Source: Ailanthus altissimus
Taxonomy: Eukaryota > Streptophyta > Magnoliopsida > Sapindales > Simaroubaceae
Direction: 5' to 3'
DNA length: 64,000 nucleotides
Assembly: GCA_946807835.1 (NCBI GenBank)
Contig: OX327701.1
Coordinates: 10,131,501-10,195,500, forward strand
The translations under genes and the position numbers were made by a program. The first letter of the stretch is position 1. Every line of letters begins with the position of its first letter. The notes under the pieces are model-generated. The model was not told the origin of the DNA and searched no databases. It was given only the letters and a program-made list of their open reading frames with translations. Positions 23,042-35,700 of this stretch are shown piece by piece.

Positions 23042-24290
23042 TGCTACTCTCACACCTTAGGGAAAGTTGGGGGGTAGGGAAACACTTCTGTATTTTACTT
23101 GTTTTATTATTTATCTTTCTAGGTTGCATATTTTAGGTTTAGCATATATTTTGTTTAACTTTAAATTGTTTTGTTTAGGTTAGAAAGATAATTGCAAGTC
23201 AATGATAAGAAATTAAAATCTGATTGTAGAAAAACCAAAAATCACAAGAGTCAATAGATACTATATTTATTCATATGCTTAATCAAAATTGTGTATTATT
23301 ATCTTATTTGTATTCAATTGAACTGCATCTTTCTTAAGTAAATTAATTGCTAGTTTAGAAGACGTTTATGCATAACAAGAAACTACCTAGGGTTTCGATC
23401 AGTCTAAAACTTGCTAGATTAGCACTTAAGGTTACAGAGATGATTTTAGGCATTCTTTGGACTGTCTGAGCCTTTCAAGCCTACCTTTATAAATTTTTAT
23501 CCCTAATCACCCCATTTGAGCCTAACCTGACCATTTTTCTTTGCTAAACACTATAAAACCCCAAAAGCCTCAAAAGGCAAATCCTTGTCCTAAAACACCC
23601 TACGCACCATAATTGTACATTTTGTTAAGGATCATGAGAGGACATTAAATTTTAAGGGTATTAGCTTACAAAAAACAAAGTTGTAAAAAGCTAAGTTGAG
23701 GGGTAGATAAATTTGTCATTCAAAAAAAAGAAAAAAAAAACTTACCTTAGCTTAAAAAAAATGAAAACATAATGAGCTGCAAGATAGTTTAAAAAAAAAG
23801 TGTGAATAAGTTTGGGAGGATCCTCAGAAAAAAAAAAAGTTAAATGATCTAAAAAACAAGAACATTATAGTTATCATGTAAATTGAACTTAAAATATTTC
23901 AACTTTCTCCTTACCCCAACCCTAGTAATATAATACAAGCTTGTAAAAGTCCTATTTGATCCTTAGTTATGTATTGTCCTACATTAGTAGACAGTGTTAT
24001 GAAAAGCAAGCATATGGACAGTTTAAGAGACTTTACTCATTCATGTATGCATAAACCATTTTGGGTGCAACTGATGAACAGTAAAGTAACTATGCACACA
24101 CACACACCAAGTGACTACTTATGAGGTAAGGATAAGCATGATGATTAGATATATTAAGTCTTTATAAGTATCTAAATAGTCTAAAAAATTATAGTTGTAA
24201 TACACTCTTTGAGACATCTTGACAATCATTTAAATTAACCCATTTAGTTGTTTGTCTTTTAATTTTTTATCTTTATTTATGTTTTTTGTT
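23042..24290 (+). other. ATH1 3' untranslated region
   Basis: No protein similarity. A purine-rich patch AAAGTTGGGGGGTAGGGA follows the stop at about 23061. A-rich runs lie at 23720-23860 and a short CA run at 24097-24107. The minus frame at 22908-23129 overlaps the acidic tail and is a shadow. Confidence 0.6.
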
Positions 24291-24329
24291 TTGCTCGAGG
24301 ACAAGCAAATTCTTAATTTTAGGGGTATT
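24291..24329 (+). other. conserved inverted motif and polypurine tract of ATH1
   Basis: TTGCTCGAGGACAAGCAA (24291-24308) has pairing ends TTGCT and AGCAA. It is followed by a decayed polypurine tract, TTTTAGGGGTATT (24317-24329), and then the 3' LTR start TGATATG. ATH2 has the same arrangement on the minus strand at 55226-55264. Confidence 0.75.
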
Positions 24330-25005
24330 TGATATGAATTCATTAAGATTAAAATTTCATCTCCCCAAGCTTAAAAATTCACTTCAATTTGATGATTATT
24401 TGGCTATTAATAATGTTTATTGATAAAATTTATGTTTTCAATCATTCAACATGAAGATACTAGAAATTGGACATAAATTGAAAAGAATTAAAGGAAAAGG
24501 CCCATTTTCACAGGGCTCGAAAGTCAATGTCGTGACACACACTCAACAAAAGAAGACATTGATTTCCAGGTCTTAACATCGTATAACTCACAACCCATCG
24601 AAATGGTGTTCCAATCAGAGAGTTGGGCGCTATGGTGGTTAAAATCCATCACCACAGTGCTCATGTGAAAAATAAAAAGAAAATTTTCTAGACTTTTAAT
24701 ATGACTTGGACACGAAGTAGCAGACACCTAAGGTTACTAAAGATAATAAAAAGACCTCTTTAGAAGCTAAATAGAGAGAAGGAATGCACAAGTTAGAGCA
24801 ATCATAAAAATAAAGTAACAAGAGAGATCAAAACAAGATTGAAGATTAAACGTAAGGATTATGTAATAAGCAAGAGAAAGAAAGAGAAGATTCATGGCTT
24901 CTACCTTGTTTAATTTCTTCTTTTTTCTCATTTTTTTGTACTTGTTAATGCTATATTTGAATATTTGCTATTGTACTATTGAATTCATCATGGGCTAATA
25001 ACCCA
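24330..25005 (+). mobile_element. ATH1 3' LTR, 5' part
   Basis: It starts TGATATGAATTC directly after the polypurine tract. Nothing in it aligns clearly with the short 5' LTR piece, because only opposite ends of the LTR survive. It ends where Tat-like LTR sequence begins, near 25005. The minus frame at 24524-24727 has no recognisable product. Confidence 0.6.
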
Positions 25006-25645
25006 AATATAGGTCCATGCCCATTCTAAAAAATCAGCCTAACGGATTAGCCTGAGCATTACCTTTTTAGAAGCTACTTAGGACGAAAACTCTTTAGCAG
25101 AGTTGACAACACATTCCCTCCCCATTTAACCCCACGAGCAAGAATGTTCCAAAACTACAAATAAGCTGATTTCATATTCCAAGTATCTACATTCAATAAA
25201 ATCCTCATGGGATTAGGTCAAAGCAACTCTTCTATAAGGTAAATGGCTAGAGTCTTGGAATTCAACATATTCTAATCGCCTGAAGCATGCCGCTAATTGA
25301 GAGAAAAATATCCTAATAACCTGCTCGTGATTTTCAACAGTAAATTGTAAATACAAACTATAAATGAAAAGGTCAAACGACTGTCAAAGGAAATGACATT
25401 TTTTTCTCACTAAAATCTCCCAAAATACCCATTTTTTAGATTACTGACTTAGGAACCGAAGAGTTCTTGCCAAAACCACCATCAACGAGACTATAATAAA
25501 GCCATCTTTTTTGCAAGAAAGTGAGAACAACCAAGTTTAGAGTCCCTATTCAGCATGGCCCAGTCCCAGCAGGCCCATATCCGCTTCCTTAAAAATAAAT
25601 TCAAGACTTATTGGTCCAAAAAATTAATTTTTGGGGTCAACAACT
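25006..25645 (+). mobile_element. Tat-like gypsy LTR remnant
   Basis: ACTCTTTAGCAGAGTTGACA (near 25090), TTTCTCACTAAAATC (near 25404) and TTACTGACTTAGGAACCG (near 25441), followed by AGTTCTTGCC, form a pattern I associate with LTRs of the Tat group. Neither end nor a primer site is clear, and no coding part is attached. Confidence 0.45.
25359..25366 (+). promoter_or_regulatory. candidate TATA box in the Tat-like LTR
   Basis: TATAAATG lies about 75 bases before the TTACTGACTTAGG block, in the usual promoter place of such LTRs. Confidence 0.4.
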
Positions 25646-25916
25646 AGTATGTTTCCTAAAAATTCTATTTATGAAAATTCTACTAATATAAAATTTACCT
25701 AAAAAGTCATAGCAAATAGAATTAAAAGATTAAATCCTAAGTTTAATTTCTCTTTCTGAATTTGAAAATGAAGATGAAGATATTGGTTTAAGGTTGGCGA
25801 GGTTTACACTGATAGATATAAAAATTAATGAATTGGCAAATAAAGTGTTGAATTGTTCATTGATAATTAGGCACATTATTATATAAACATATTTGTACCA
25901 GAGACATGGTAATTAC
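25646..25916. other. unassigned AT-rich spacer
   Basis: I see no gene, repeat or element end here. Confidence 0.5.
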
Positions 25917-27545
25917 TATTAGAGAAGGTGCTTACGTGCCATTCTGATATACAGTAAACATTTCAATAATAATCTTTAATACATAATTATATAGTAAAAA
26001 GCTTATCACTTTTTTACACATTGTAGATTTAAAGGAGTTTATATCTGATATAAAAGATTTTAGGTCAGCACTAAAGTTAGCAATTCTAAAGAGTTAGAAC
26101 CTTATCTAAAATAGGGACAAAGACCCAAGAATAATATAGTAATGGCGTAGTTGCAAAGAGTTAAAAATAGTGCTAAGAAATATTATTGCACAATATATTC
26201 TCGAAAATATCATTCCTGATCTATGGTTATCGACACAGGTCGATCGGTATTCCTTTCAAAATAGTTTAAGTCTATATCTAAATTGTTTAGATTGTTTGTC
26301 TTAGCAAACCATAGACTTAGCAGAAGTCTGTATAGGCATGCAGGAATTCAGTAAGGACTAGGCATAAAGGGTTTTCTCAAGTTGAGTAGTATCTGTGATC
26401 CTTTGACTTGTGCACCATAGTGGGCTTATGAGTTATCCATCATACTTTGGTTTCACACATGTCAGAGACCTTTTATGGTCTAACCACTAGGTGTCACTGG
26501 GTGTGGTCCGATGCTCATGAAGTTTGGCGTGCATAGATATGGGATCTATCAGCTCATATAAGTGAGTTGTATATCCTGATGCTCTAAGATAGCATTTCAA
26601 GAAGTCTTGTGGCCACAAGCATAAAACTTGAAAAAGAGTTTTTCATAGGGTTAAATAATATCGCAAAAGAGTTTGCAGATATTGTTGACGGAAATACATA
26701 TATGAAGATAAGTTCATGATCAAGCATATAGAGATTTAACGGTGATGATCTATATCTATGTTATTCTAAGGATATAGGTGATAAAGGGATTATAAAAATA
26801 TGGTTAACCTCAACTTGTATTTTTCAATGCGCTATTATGTAATATCTGTAACGTATGCGTGAGGCATTATTCACGAACTTGTAGAAGAGTTTAATAGAAC
26901 AAACGGGTATAAACCTAGAGAGTCTCACAATATAAAGTGTACTCATTGAGCACTTGGGTAACGGTATGAATCGTATGGATCATTCCGGGAGGGTTTTAGA
27001 AAGTAGGACATGTTATAGAACCTATTTGGAAAATGGGAACCATAGTTTGCAAATAGTTCCCTATTGCATGAAGAAGTAGATTGCACACATAGAATCTCTA
27101 CATGGCCATTTAAGTGACAAATATCATCCATGCAAAGTGTTTGCATGCACAATATAAGAGACATTTGTCACTTATTCATGGCCATGCATAGCCAAACATA
27201 GATACATGTTAGACATGTGTCCACAAAATGTCTTTGACTAAATAAAACAAATGAAATAAGTTTCATTTTGTATAGAATTCAATGGTTGAATGCAAAATTC
27301 CTGCAAAGTATTTGAGAGAAAATTGCAACTTTGAGAAAGTTGCATTTTGGTCCCTAAACACAATTCCTAAGCATTTGGTGCTTCAACTAGTTCAAGTGTT
27401 GAACTTGTTTTGAATTCTGTACCAAGTATACATCAAAGGCTACCATTCTAGCTACTCTAATCCCACAAAATATTGGAGTCTAGAATTATTCAAGAAAGGA
27501 CTTCATTGTGAGTTCAAATGGCTTTAAATCTAACCCATCCTAAGT
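25917..27545 (+). mobile_element. LTR-D copy D4, 3' end lost
   Basis: It begins TATTAGAGAAGGTGCTTACG, a decayed TGTTGGAG start. It follows the family consensus to GAATTATTCAAGAAAGGAC and GTGAGTTCAAATGGC near 27490-27525, then breaks off into a duplicated junction. No target duplication was found. The minus frame at 26943-27164 is a chance frame. Confidence 0.75.
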
Positions 27546-27659
27546 GACATCAAAGGCTACCATTCTAGCTACTCACTTAATTTTTATCTGATGTGAGACG
27601 TGACATTCTTTCTCATCCACTCATATTATTTACTTGTCAAATCTAACCCATCCTAAGTG
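27431..27659. repeat. duplicated junction between LTR-D4 and COP1
   Basis: CATCAAAGGCTACCATTCTA occurs at 27431 and 27549, and AAATCTAACCCATCCTAAGT at 27526 and 27639. The two word pairs have offsets of 118 and 113 bases. This is a rearranged partial tandem duplication of the LTR-D4 end. Confidence 0.8.
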
Positions 27660-30600
27660 TTATATGCTGTACATAGGGTGAATATATGCATTTAAAATTT
27701 TTAATTTTAATTTAATGTCTCACATGCAAAATATGTATAGTAGAATATAAAATACACATAACTCATTATACAAATTAGATAGAGGGAGCTCACCCTTAAA
27801 GCATGCTCATAACAATTCTTGTCCAGTACATTATGGGATATCTGGAGCTAGAATAGTAGCTTGCTATCTTAGCAAGATTTTTTTATTGAAGCAACATTTG
27901 CTTCTTGTATCTCTTTGCTAATAGACTAAGTATTAGTCTTGTTTTGTAACTCTTACTAACCTGACTTATATCTTGCATTCGGTTAATGCAAAATGCCCCC
28001 ATTATATAGCCTAAGGTGCCACCCTCTTGGCCAATAAAATTACTATTACTGGCAATAATACTTTAAGCATGACAAGGCAATAATCTTGCCACTTCATGCT
28101 TTAAAATTTAGCTCGGGTGCATGGCTCATTACTTGGCCAAATAATGAGCATGATGAGTGGCCAAAAATGTTTCTTTAACTACCATTCACAAACCACCTCA
28201 TGTTTTAAATTCAAGCATGACAATCCATTGATTTGTAATGGTGGCATGGTGAATTACGATGGCCGAATGGTAGCTAAATTAGTTTCTTTGGTTTGCCACT
28301 TGGTTGCCACATGTCATGCATTTCCATGCCTTGGCATAACATGTGGCAACTAATTATAAGATGAGATGGTAAGCCTCACTTGCCACTTGTCAACATCCTA
28401 AGCCTAACACTTGAGCCCCGTAAGGTCTTTAGGAGACCCTAAAATAATTTCTGATTTCCAAGATCTTCCCGAATCGAACCATTCAATCTGTTGAGCTACC
28501 CTAATGCTCAATAAGTATACTTTATATTGTGAAACTCTCTAATTTCACACTTATTTATTTTACAGAACTCTTCCGTAATTCCATAAATGATGCCCTACAT
28601 ACATATTACAAAAATTATAGAACGGTGCGTTAAACCATACAAGAACGCTAATTCATATTTGTATAATCCCTCTATCGTATATATCCTAGAAGAGCATAGA
28701 TATAGATCATCATCGTCAAGTCTCAATTTGCTCAACGGTGAACTTATCTCTAGATTTGTATTTCTAAAAACAATATTCACAAACATTTTGCCATATTATT
28801 TATCCCACGAGAAACTCTTTCCTGGGTGAATTACTTATGGTCATAAGATTTTTTGAAATACAACTTAGAGCATCAGGCTATCTAACTCACCTATATAAGT
28901 TGACGAATCCCGTATCTACACACAACAAACTCCATGAGCATCCAACCATACCTAGCGACACTTAGTGGTTAAACTATGAAATGTCTTTGACATATGTGGA
29001 ACCTAAGTGTAGTGGATCACTCACAAGTATATCATAATGCTCAGGTCAAATACTATAAATACTGCTTAACTCGAGAATAGCTTTTATTGATGATTTTATA
29101 GGATGTCTATTGGAGATTTTCATTGAGTCAGTTCAGTATCTAGTCCTTACTGAATACTTGTATGCTTATACAAGATTCCATTAAACGTATGGTCTGGTAA
29201 GACTTTTTTGGTATATTATGCTTAGGGTGCAAATGTGTACATTATAATTTTTTATTATTTTATTTACATGTCTCGTAAGTAAATCATCGCAGCGAAAATG
29301 GAAATCTAATTTCCTATTGCAATATACACATACTAAAAATAAGTCTCATTACACTAATAATATTAGGGAACTCACTTTGAAGTTGTACCTTGAACAATTC
29401 TAGTCCAGAATCGTTGGTGAGATTTCTGGAGCTAGAATAGTAGCTTTAAACTTCTTCAGCAAGAATGATGAAGCAACGCTTTGCCTCTTTATAATTATCA
29501 GATGTTTGAATAAAAAATGAAAGAAAGTCTCTCTCTCTTGAATTTGCTCTCTCGTCTAGAAGTTGAAACACTAACACTTAGTATTTTCACTTGGCCAAAT
29601 ATATATTGTTTTAATTGCAACAGTTTGCAATATATATATTTTTAGAGGGTCGAATATTAATCTTGTCTCTCTAGCTTTATTTCCTTTTTACTAACAATTA
29701 GTCATTAACAAAGGAATTTCGATTGTAACAATTACAATTAATGCACCACCACTTTTAAATGTTTAAGCATGAAGTCTTTTAATATTGCAAAAACAAATTT
29801 CAATTGCCTTGCACCTCATGTTTACAAAAGGATACACCTCATTCATTCACAAAATGGTGGCTATCTCTTTTAAGTGGTGGCAAAATGCTACACACTTAAC
29901 CCATTTAAATTGTCACCTCTTTAAATAATAACACTTATTATTTTAGTACATTTGAGAAGTATGATTCATCAATTGTAAATAATTTGTAATTGATGATACA
30001 TGTATCAAATTACAAGGACACATATCTTTAATATATATTAAAAGTGGCAAAGTTAAGTGGTGGTTGAATGCCACTTTTTCAATTGCAAAATTATTTTGCA
30101 ATTTGATATATTTATAATTCTAGGACATGTGTCCTTTATACAACAAAAATTGACATTTTCTTACCATATTTCTAGTTTTAATTTGTTAACTATAATTATT
30201 AACCAATTAATTTAATAAGTTTAACACTTAAATCTTGACACGTGGTTTTCAAAAGATCCCAAAATAATTCTTGCTTTCTAAAATCTTCCAAGATCAAATT
30301 ATTTGATCTAATGCGCTACCCAGTGCTCAACGAGTACACTTTATATTTTGAGACTCCCTAAATTCATACCCGTTTATCTTACAGAACTCTTCTATAACTC
30401 CATAATAATGCTCTATACACATGTTACAGAAATAACAGAATGGCACATTGAATCATACAAGTTGAGGCTAAGACATATTAGTATAATCCATCTGTCATTT
30501 ATATCCTAGAAGATCAAAGACATAGATCATCACTGTCAAGTCTTCATATGCTTAACTGTAAACTTGTCTCCAAATTTGTATTTCTATACAAATAATATTT

Positions 30601-31962
30601 GTTAGCACTTTTGTGATATTATTTATCCCACAGTAAACTCTTTATTAGATTATGTGCTTATAGCCACAAGACTTCGTGAAATACAATCTTGGAGCATTAT
30701 GGTATACAACTCACCTATATGAGCTGAAAGATCCTATATTTACATATATTAGACTCTATGAACATCAAACCATACCTAGTGACACCCAGCGGTCAGACCA
30801 TGAAAGGTCTCTGACATGTGTAAAACCTAAGTATAGCAGATTACTTACAAGCCCATTATGATGCTCAGGTCAAATGACCACGATACTACTCAACTCGAGA
30901 AGACCCTTTAGAGATGGCTTTATAGGATGTCTATTGGAGGTCCTCAGTGAATATCATATACCTATACGGGCTTCCAGTAAGCTCATAGTTTACTAAGATT
31001 AACTATTTGGACCATCTAAATATAGAAATACACTGATCTATATATGATAAGGTCTTCACTAACAGACCCTCATTAGTGAAGATAGATTAGAAACTTAAAG
31101 TTAAAGAACGTACTTATACAATGATATTTTCTAGCATTATTTACAACTCCTTGCAATTATGTCATTGCTAATATATTCACATATCTTTGTTCTATTTCAG
31201 ACAATGCTCTAACTCTTTAGATTTCATTGACTCTTATAACGTGCTAATGCTTAGCATTTATAACTCAAGCGTTGCTAACTCTTAACACTGATATAAACTT
31301 ATTTAGACCAGATCTGAACTCCTTCAGATTATATAATGTCTAAAATATTACAAGCATCTTACAATTATTATTTAATATTAATGATTTTATTCAAACTATT
31401 TACCATATAAACATTAAATAATTAATATTAATACAATATTATAATGACACATAAGAACCATTTTCAATAGACTAACCATCTAGACCATTTAGATATAGAC
31501 ATACATTGATATGTATATGATAAGTTCTTCACTAACAAACTCGCATCAATGAAGATAGATCAGGAACATTAAAATTTGAGAACATATTTGCACAATTAAA
31601 TTTTTTAGCATTATTTACAACTCCTTACTACTATGTCATTGCTAATATATCTCTAGGTCTTTATCCATTTTCAGATAAAGCTCTAACACTTTAAGATTTC
31701 GCTGACTCTTAAAACTTGTAAACTCTTAGCAGTGTTAACTCTTCAAACTTATAACTCTCAATATTGCTAACTCTTACCCTAGTCTAAACTCCTTTGGACC
31801 AGATATGAACTCATTCAGATCATACAATGTTTAAAATGTTACAAGCATCGTACTGTATATTATTTAATATTAACAATTTTCTTCAAAAAATTTATTATAT
31901 AAATATTAAACAATTAATATTCATACAATAATGGAATGGCAAGTACGCACCATTTCCAAAAA
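27658..31962 (-). mobile_element. COP1 3' LTR, split by LTR-D5
   Basis: The parts are 27658-29203 and 31473-31962, together about 2.0 kb. The left end reads TGTTATATGCTGTACATAGG; the right end reads ACGCACCATTTCCAAAA. The break falls in the word GTCTGGTAAGAC|TAACCATC, conserved in the family. Plus frames at 28117-28353 and 28587-28829 are not genes. Confidence 0.8.
29204..31467 (-). mobile_element. solo LTR-D copy D5 nested in the COP1 3' LTR
   Basis: A 2264-bp minus-oriented LTR-D. Flanks AAGAC (29199-29203) and TAGAC (31468-31472) differ by one base. Its terminal bases are decayed (TTTTTTGGTATA at the left, TTTTCAA at the right). Removal restores the older LTR. Confidence 0.8.
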
Positions 31963-32009
31963 ACTATCACTTGCTTTAGTGTCATTAATGATGATATCTC
32001 ATATCTATC
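31963..32009 (-). other. COP1 segment between pol and 3' LTR, with polypurine-like tract
   Basis: The minus strand reads AAAGCAAGTGATAGTT immediately before the 3' LTR, a decayed version of the AAGTGGGAGAT type tract of plant copia elements. The segment is cut by LTR-D6 at 32010. Confidence 0.5.
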
Positions 32010-34090
32010 TGCTGGAACTAGTGCTTATGTGTCATTTCAATATTGTATAAATATTAATTATTTAATATTTATACCATAATAATTTCATAAAAATTCATTA
32101 ATATTATGTGTTAAGATGCTTGTAATATTTTAGACATTGTATATTATGAAGGAGTTCATATCTGGTTCAAAGGCGTTTGGACCAGTGCTAAGAGTTAGTT
32201 GCGCTGAGAATTATAATTGCTAAGAGTTACCAAGTTATAAGAGTTAGCGAAATCTAAAGAGTTGGAGCCTTGTTTGAAATGGGACAAAGGCCTGAGGGTA
32301 TACTAGCAATGACATAGTTGTAAATGGTTGCAAATATTGCTAAGAAATATCATTGTGCAAGTATGTTTTCAAATGTTATGTTCTTGATCTATTTTCATTG
32401 ATGTGAGTGTGTCAGTGAAAATATTATTTAATATAGATCAGTGTATGTCTATATCTAGATTGTCTAGATGGTTAGTCTTAGCAAACCATGAGCTTAGTGA
32501 AAGTTTGTATAGACATATAGGTATTCAGTTAGGGTTGAGTACTGAACAGGCTATTTTAGGATCTCCAATAGACATCTCATAAAGCCGTCAATAGAGGATC
32601 CTTTCGAGTTGAGTAATATTTTTGGTCCCTTGACCTAAGCACCATGGTGGACTTATGAGTAATCCACCATATTTAGGTTCCACACATATTAGAGACCTTT
32701 CACAGTCTAACCATTAGGTGTCGGTGGGTATGGTTCGATTCTCATGAAGTCCAATATGTGTAGATATGGGATCTGTCAGGTTATATAAGTGAGTTGTATA
32801 TCCATATGCCCTAAGATTATGTTCTTGAAAGTCTTATGGTCACAAGTAATACATCCGGGAAAAATATTTCCTGTGTTAGAAATAATATCAAAAAATTATT
32901 TACAGATATTCTTTATCAAAATACAAATCTTGAGATAAGTTCTAGAGTTAAGTATATGGGGACTTGATAGTGATGATCTATGTCTCCGCTTTTCCAGGAT
33001 ATAAATGACGGAGGGATTATATGAATATGTATTAACCTCAACTTTTATGGTTCATCACTCTATTTTGTTATATCCATAACGTGTGTGTGGGGCAACGTTT
33101 ATGGACTTATGAAAGAGTTTCATAAGATAAAATGAGTGTGAACCTAAGGAGTCTCATTATATGAAGTGTACTTGTTATGCATTGGGGTAGCGCACTGAAT
33201 TGAATAGTTCAATTTAGGAAGTTCTAGAAAAATTAAAATTATTTCAGGGTCCTCTGGGAGATCATAAAGTTTAAATGTTAAGCTCGAGATCTCGACAATT
33301 AGGACTTGACACTTTAACCTTTTTATTGGTTTCCATATATCATGCTATTATTTTGTTAGGGCATGACAAGTAACATAGTTTTATTGGTCTAATTTATTAA
33401 GTTTTAATATTATATTGACCAAAGGGTTATCGTTGATATTTTACTTATAAAGAATTTGAAAGTTACAATTCATTTCCGTCAAAAGTAACTTTGAAGCCAA
33501 GAGGTGGTAGCATAAGAAAAATGTAATGGCCACTAAATAGTTTTTTATTTGGCCAAATGATTAAGCTTGACATGTTCTTATACCATACATGCTTAGGCCA
33601 CCAATCTTAATCAAATTTGGCAACTTAACTTTCAAATTGAGTCATCTTTGTTTGTAAACCATGGCAATTATACAATTGGTCCTTGTCATGCTTACATATG
33701 GCCAACGAATGTTGGCCTTGGAAAACAATGAGGTGGCTTTGGCTATAAATAGCCAGTCCATTTTTCATCTCATTTTTAATACATTCGAAGGCTAGTTATA
33801 AATAAAGGTAGTTAATTCTAAATTTTAGAATACATTAGTTAAAGTTTCATGAGACATTTGGAAGCAATAGTTACTTCAGTATAAAATATTCTAGTGAGAA
33901 TAGGAAGCTACTGTTCTAACTCAAAGGATCCCACCGAGTCTTTGACTAGAACTACGCAAGTACGCTTCAAGGGTGAGTTCTCTAATATCTAATGAGATGT
34001 TTATTTATTTTTTACTGCGTATTTATGCATGTGATGTGCAAACTAAAAATTAAAATTGTACATGCTCACCCAATGCACAGTGCATTTTTA
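32010..34090 (+). mobile_element. solo LTR-D copy D6 with perfect target duplication
   Basis: It starts TGCTGGAACTAGTGC and ends CAGTGCATTTTTA. The target duplication is CTATC at 32005-32009 and 34091-34095. It is 2081 bp, opposite in direction to COP1, and sits about 50 bases upstream of the COP1 3' LTR. Confidence 0.88.
33744..33751 (+). promoter_or_regulatory. candidate TATA box of LTR-D6
   Basis: TATAAATA in the context GGCTATAAATAGCC, comparable to LTR-D2 at 19168. Confidence 0.55.
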
Positions 34091-34101
34091 CTATCAACTC
34101 T

Positions 34102-34132
34102 AGGTGTTTCTCAAACACCTCAGAAGTTGAGG
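34102..34132. repeat. two adjacent small hairpins downstream of COP1 pol
   Basis: AGGTGTTT and AAACACCT pair around CTC at 34102-34120. CCTCA and TGAGG pair around five bases at 34118-34132. They lie between the end of pol and the 3' LTR of COP1. Confidence 0.8.
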
Positions 34133-35700
34133 CTTGAGTGGGTTCGCTACATTATCCATGCATTATAACCTGAATATTATTACATCTCCAATAGCCAAGA
34201 ACTTTTTAATTAAGTGATATTTAGAGTCCACATGATTAAAATTTTAGTGCGCCTTATGACTTCTTTGTTTAAGTAATTGCCTCGTTATTGTTGCATTATA
34301 GTGGGATAAGATCCACTGAACTTAGAACTATTCTAATTTTTGCAACTAACTTGTATATCCATAGAACTTCTCTTGCATACTTCTTAAGCTGCAACATATT
34401 TTGCCTCTAAAGTAGAATTAACTAGGAAAATTTAAATTCCACTCACAACTAACACGGTACCAATAAGAAGAAATACAAAATTAGGTGTAGACTTTCTACC
34501 ATCTAGACCAGACTGAAAGTAACTATCTCCCTTATTCAGAAACTTGTCATCTATACCTATCAGGTATTTCATATATATTTCATTGCCATTCAATGGTCTT
34601 TGCCTGGATCAAATCAATACCGGCTCATAACACTTATAGCCATCCAGATATAGGTTTCGTACATAACATGGTATACATTAAGCTACTTCTAGTTAATGCA
34701 CATGGCATGTTAGACATTCTAACCTTTTCATCTTCTTACCAAGGGCACCTCCTTCTAGAAAGATGAATACATGTTTGAAAAGTATATTAACTGTCTCACA
34801 GTTACTGAAATTGTACCTTTTTAAGACAGAGTCTATATACGATGATTGAGATAGTCCTATCACTTTCTAACTCTATCTCTATAAGACTTTATAGCTAGTA
34901 TATAAGAAGTCTCTCACAAATCTTTCATAGAGAAGTTCTTACTAAGATAACTCTTAATTGACTGACTTATAACATACCAAAATTGTTTCCGACAATAAGT
35001 ATGTCATCTACATAGAGAATTAAAAAGATAATTATGCTCCCACTGCCTTTTCTAAACATACTCACTTCTTCTTCGTTCTTGATGAAACCAGACTCTCTGA
35101 TTTTCTTGTTAAAATAAGGATTCCAACATGCTACAATAGCCAACAAAATTTAATTTGACTTAAGCATGATTATTGAGTATAACCTTTTGTCACCAATTGG
35201 GCTTTAAAGGTTTCTATCTTCATATCAGGCTCATGCTTCTATAGGATCAATTCATGTACAACAAATAGAAACAATTTCTATAAGAAGTACAACCAAGTGC
35301 TAGACTTGATTGTCATGCATAGAGTCAATTTTAAATTTCATGGCATCTTGTTATAGTTCCAAATCGATGTCCTATATGGCCTCTCTATAGGTTAAAGGAT
35401 CATTTTTTTCAACTAAGAAAACACCAATGGCACCTTCAAGTATCAAACATACCTAATAGGTGACCTTAGATATTCTTTTCGACCTATAGGGAGAGTGTGT
35501 TAAAGGTATTTCACTTGATTGAGCTTAATGTTCCATCATCAATTCATGTATTTCTTGACTGACTTCATCAAGTTCAATATTTCTACAATACCAATAATCC
35601 ATGAGAAACTCTTTCTCTAGGAAGGTGACATTACGAGCAATGAACATGATTTATTCATCTAGATCATAGAATTGGTATCCCATAGAATGCTTGGGATATC
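34133..35700 (-). pseudogene. COP1 reverse transcriptase and RNase H remnant
   Basis: Reading from 35700 leftward, YRSKRISKVTY-like sequence is followed by FKAQLVTKGYTQ (near 35200). A deletion of the RT fingers follows, then GFIKNEEEVSMF and LYVDDILIVGN with the catalytic Y-V-D-D at 35003-35014. RNase H motifs follow: GRKSTPNFVFLLIG near 34470 and N-S-T-L-E-A-K-Y-V-A-A near 34395, then DNVANPLK-type sequence near 34160. Many stops and frameshifts are present. Confidence 0.85.

Larger units (their letters stand above)
9786..25005 (+). mobile_element. ATH1, Athila-type element with nested solo LTRs
   Basis: Parts occur in element order on the plus strand: LTR end (9786-10266), PBS, gag, protease, RT, integrase, env-position ORF, polypurine tract at 24317-24329, 3' LTR from 24330. 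Insertions at 13249-16174 (with 13786-15280 nested in it), 17893-19555 and 20086-22419 are younger. Every coding part has stops or frameshifts. The outer ends are lost, so its own target duplication cannot be seen. Confidence 0.85.

Noticed and set aside
24097..24107. CA microsatellite
   Set aside because: Only about five units and no sign of expansion.
27653..31967. Separate target duplication for the COP1 3' LTR (CTAAG against CTATC)
   Set aside because: Only three of five bases match. The better partner of CTAAG is CTAAT at the outer end of the 5' LTR.
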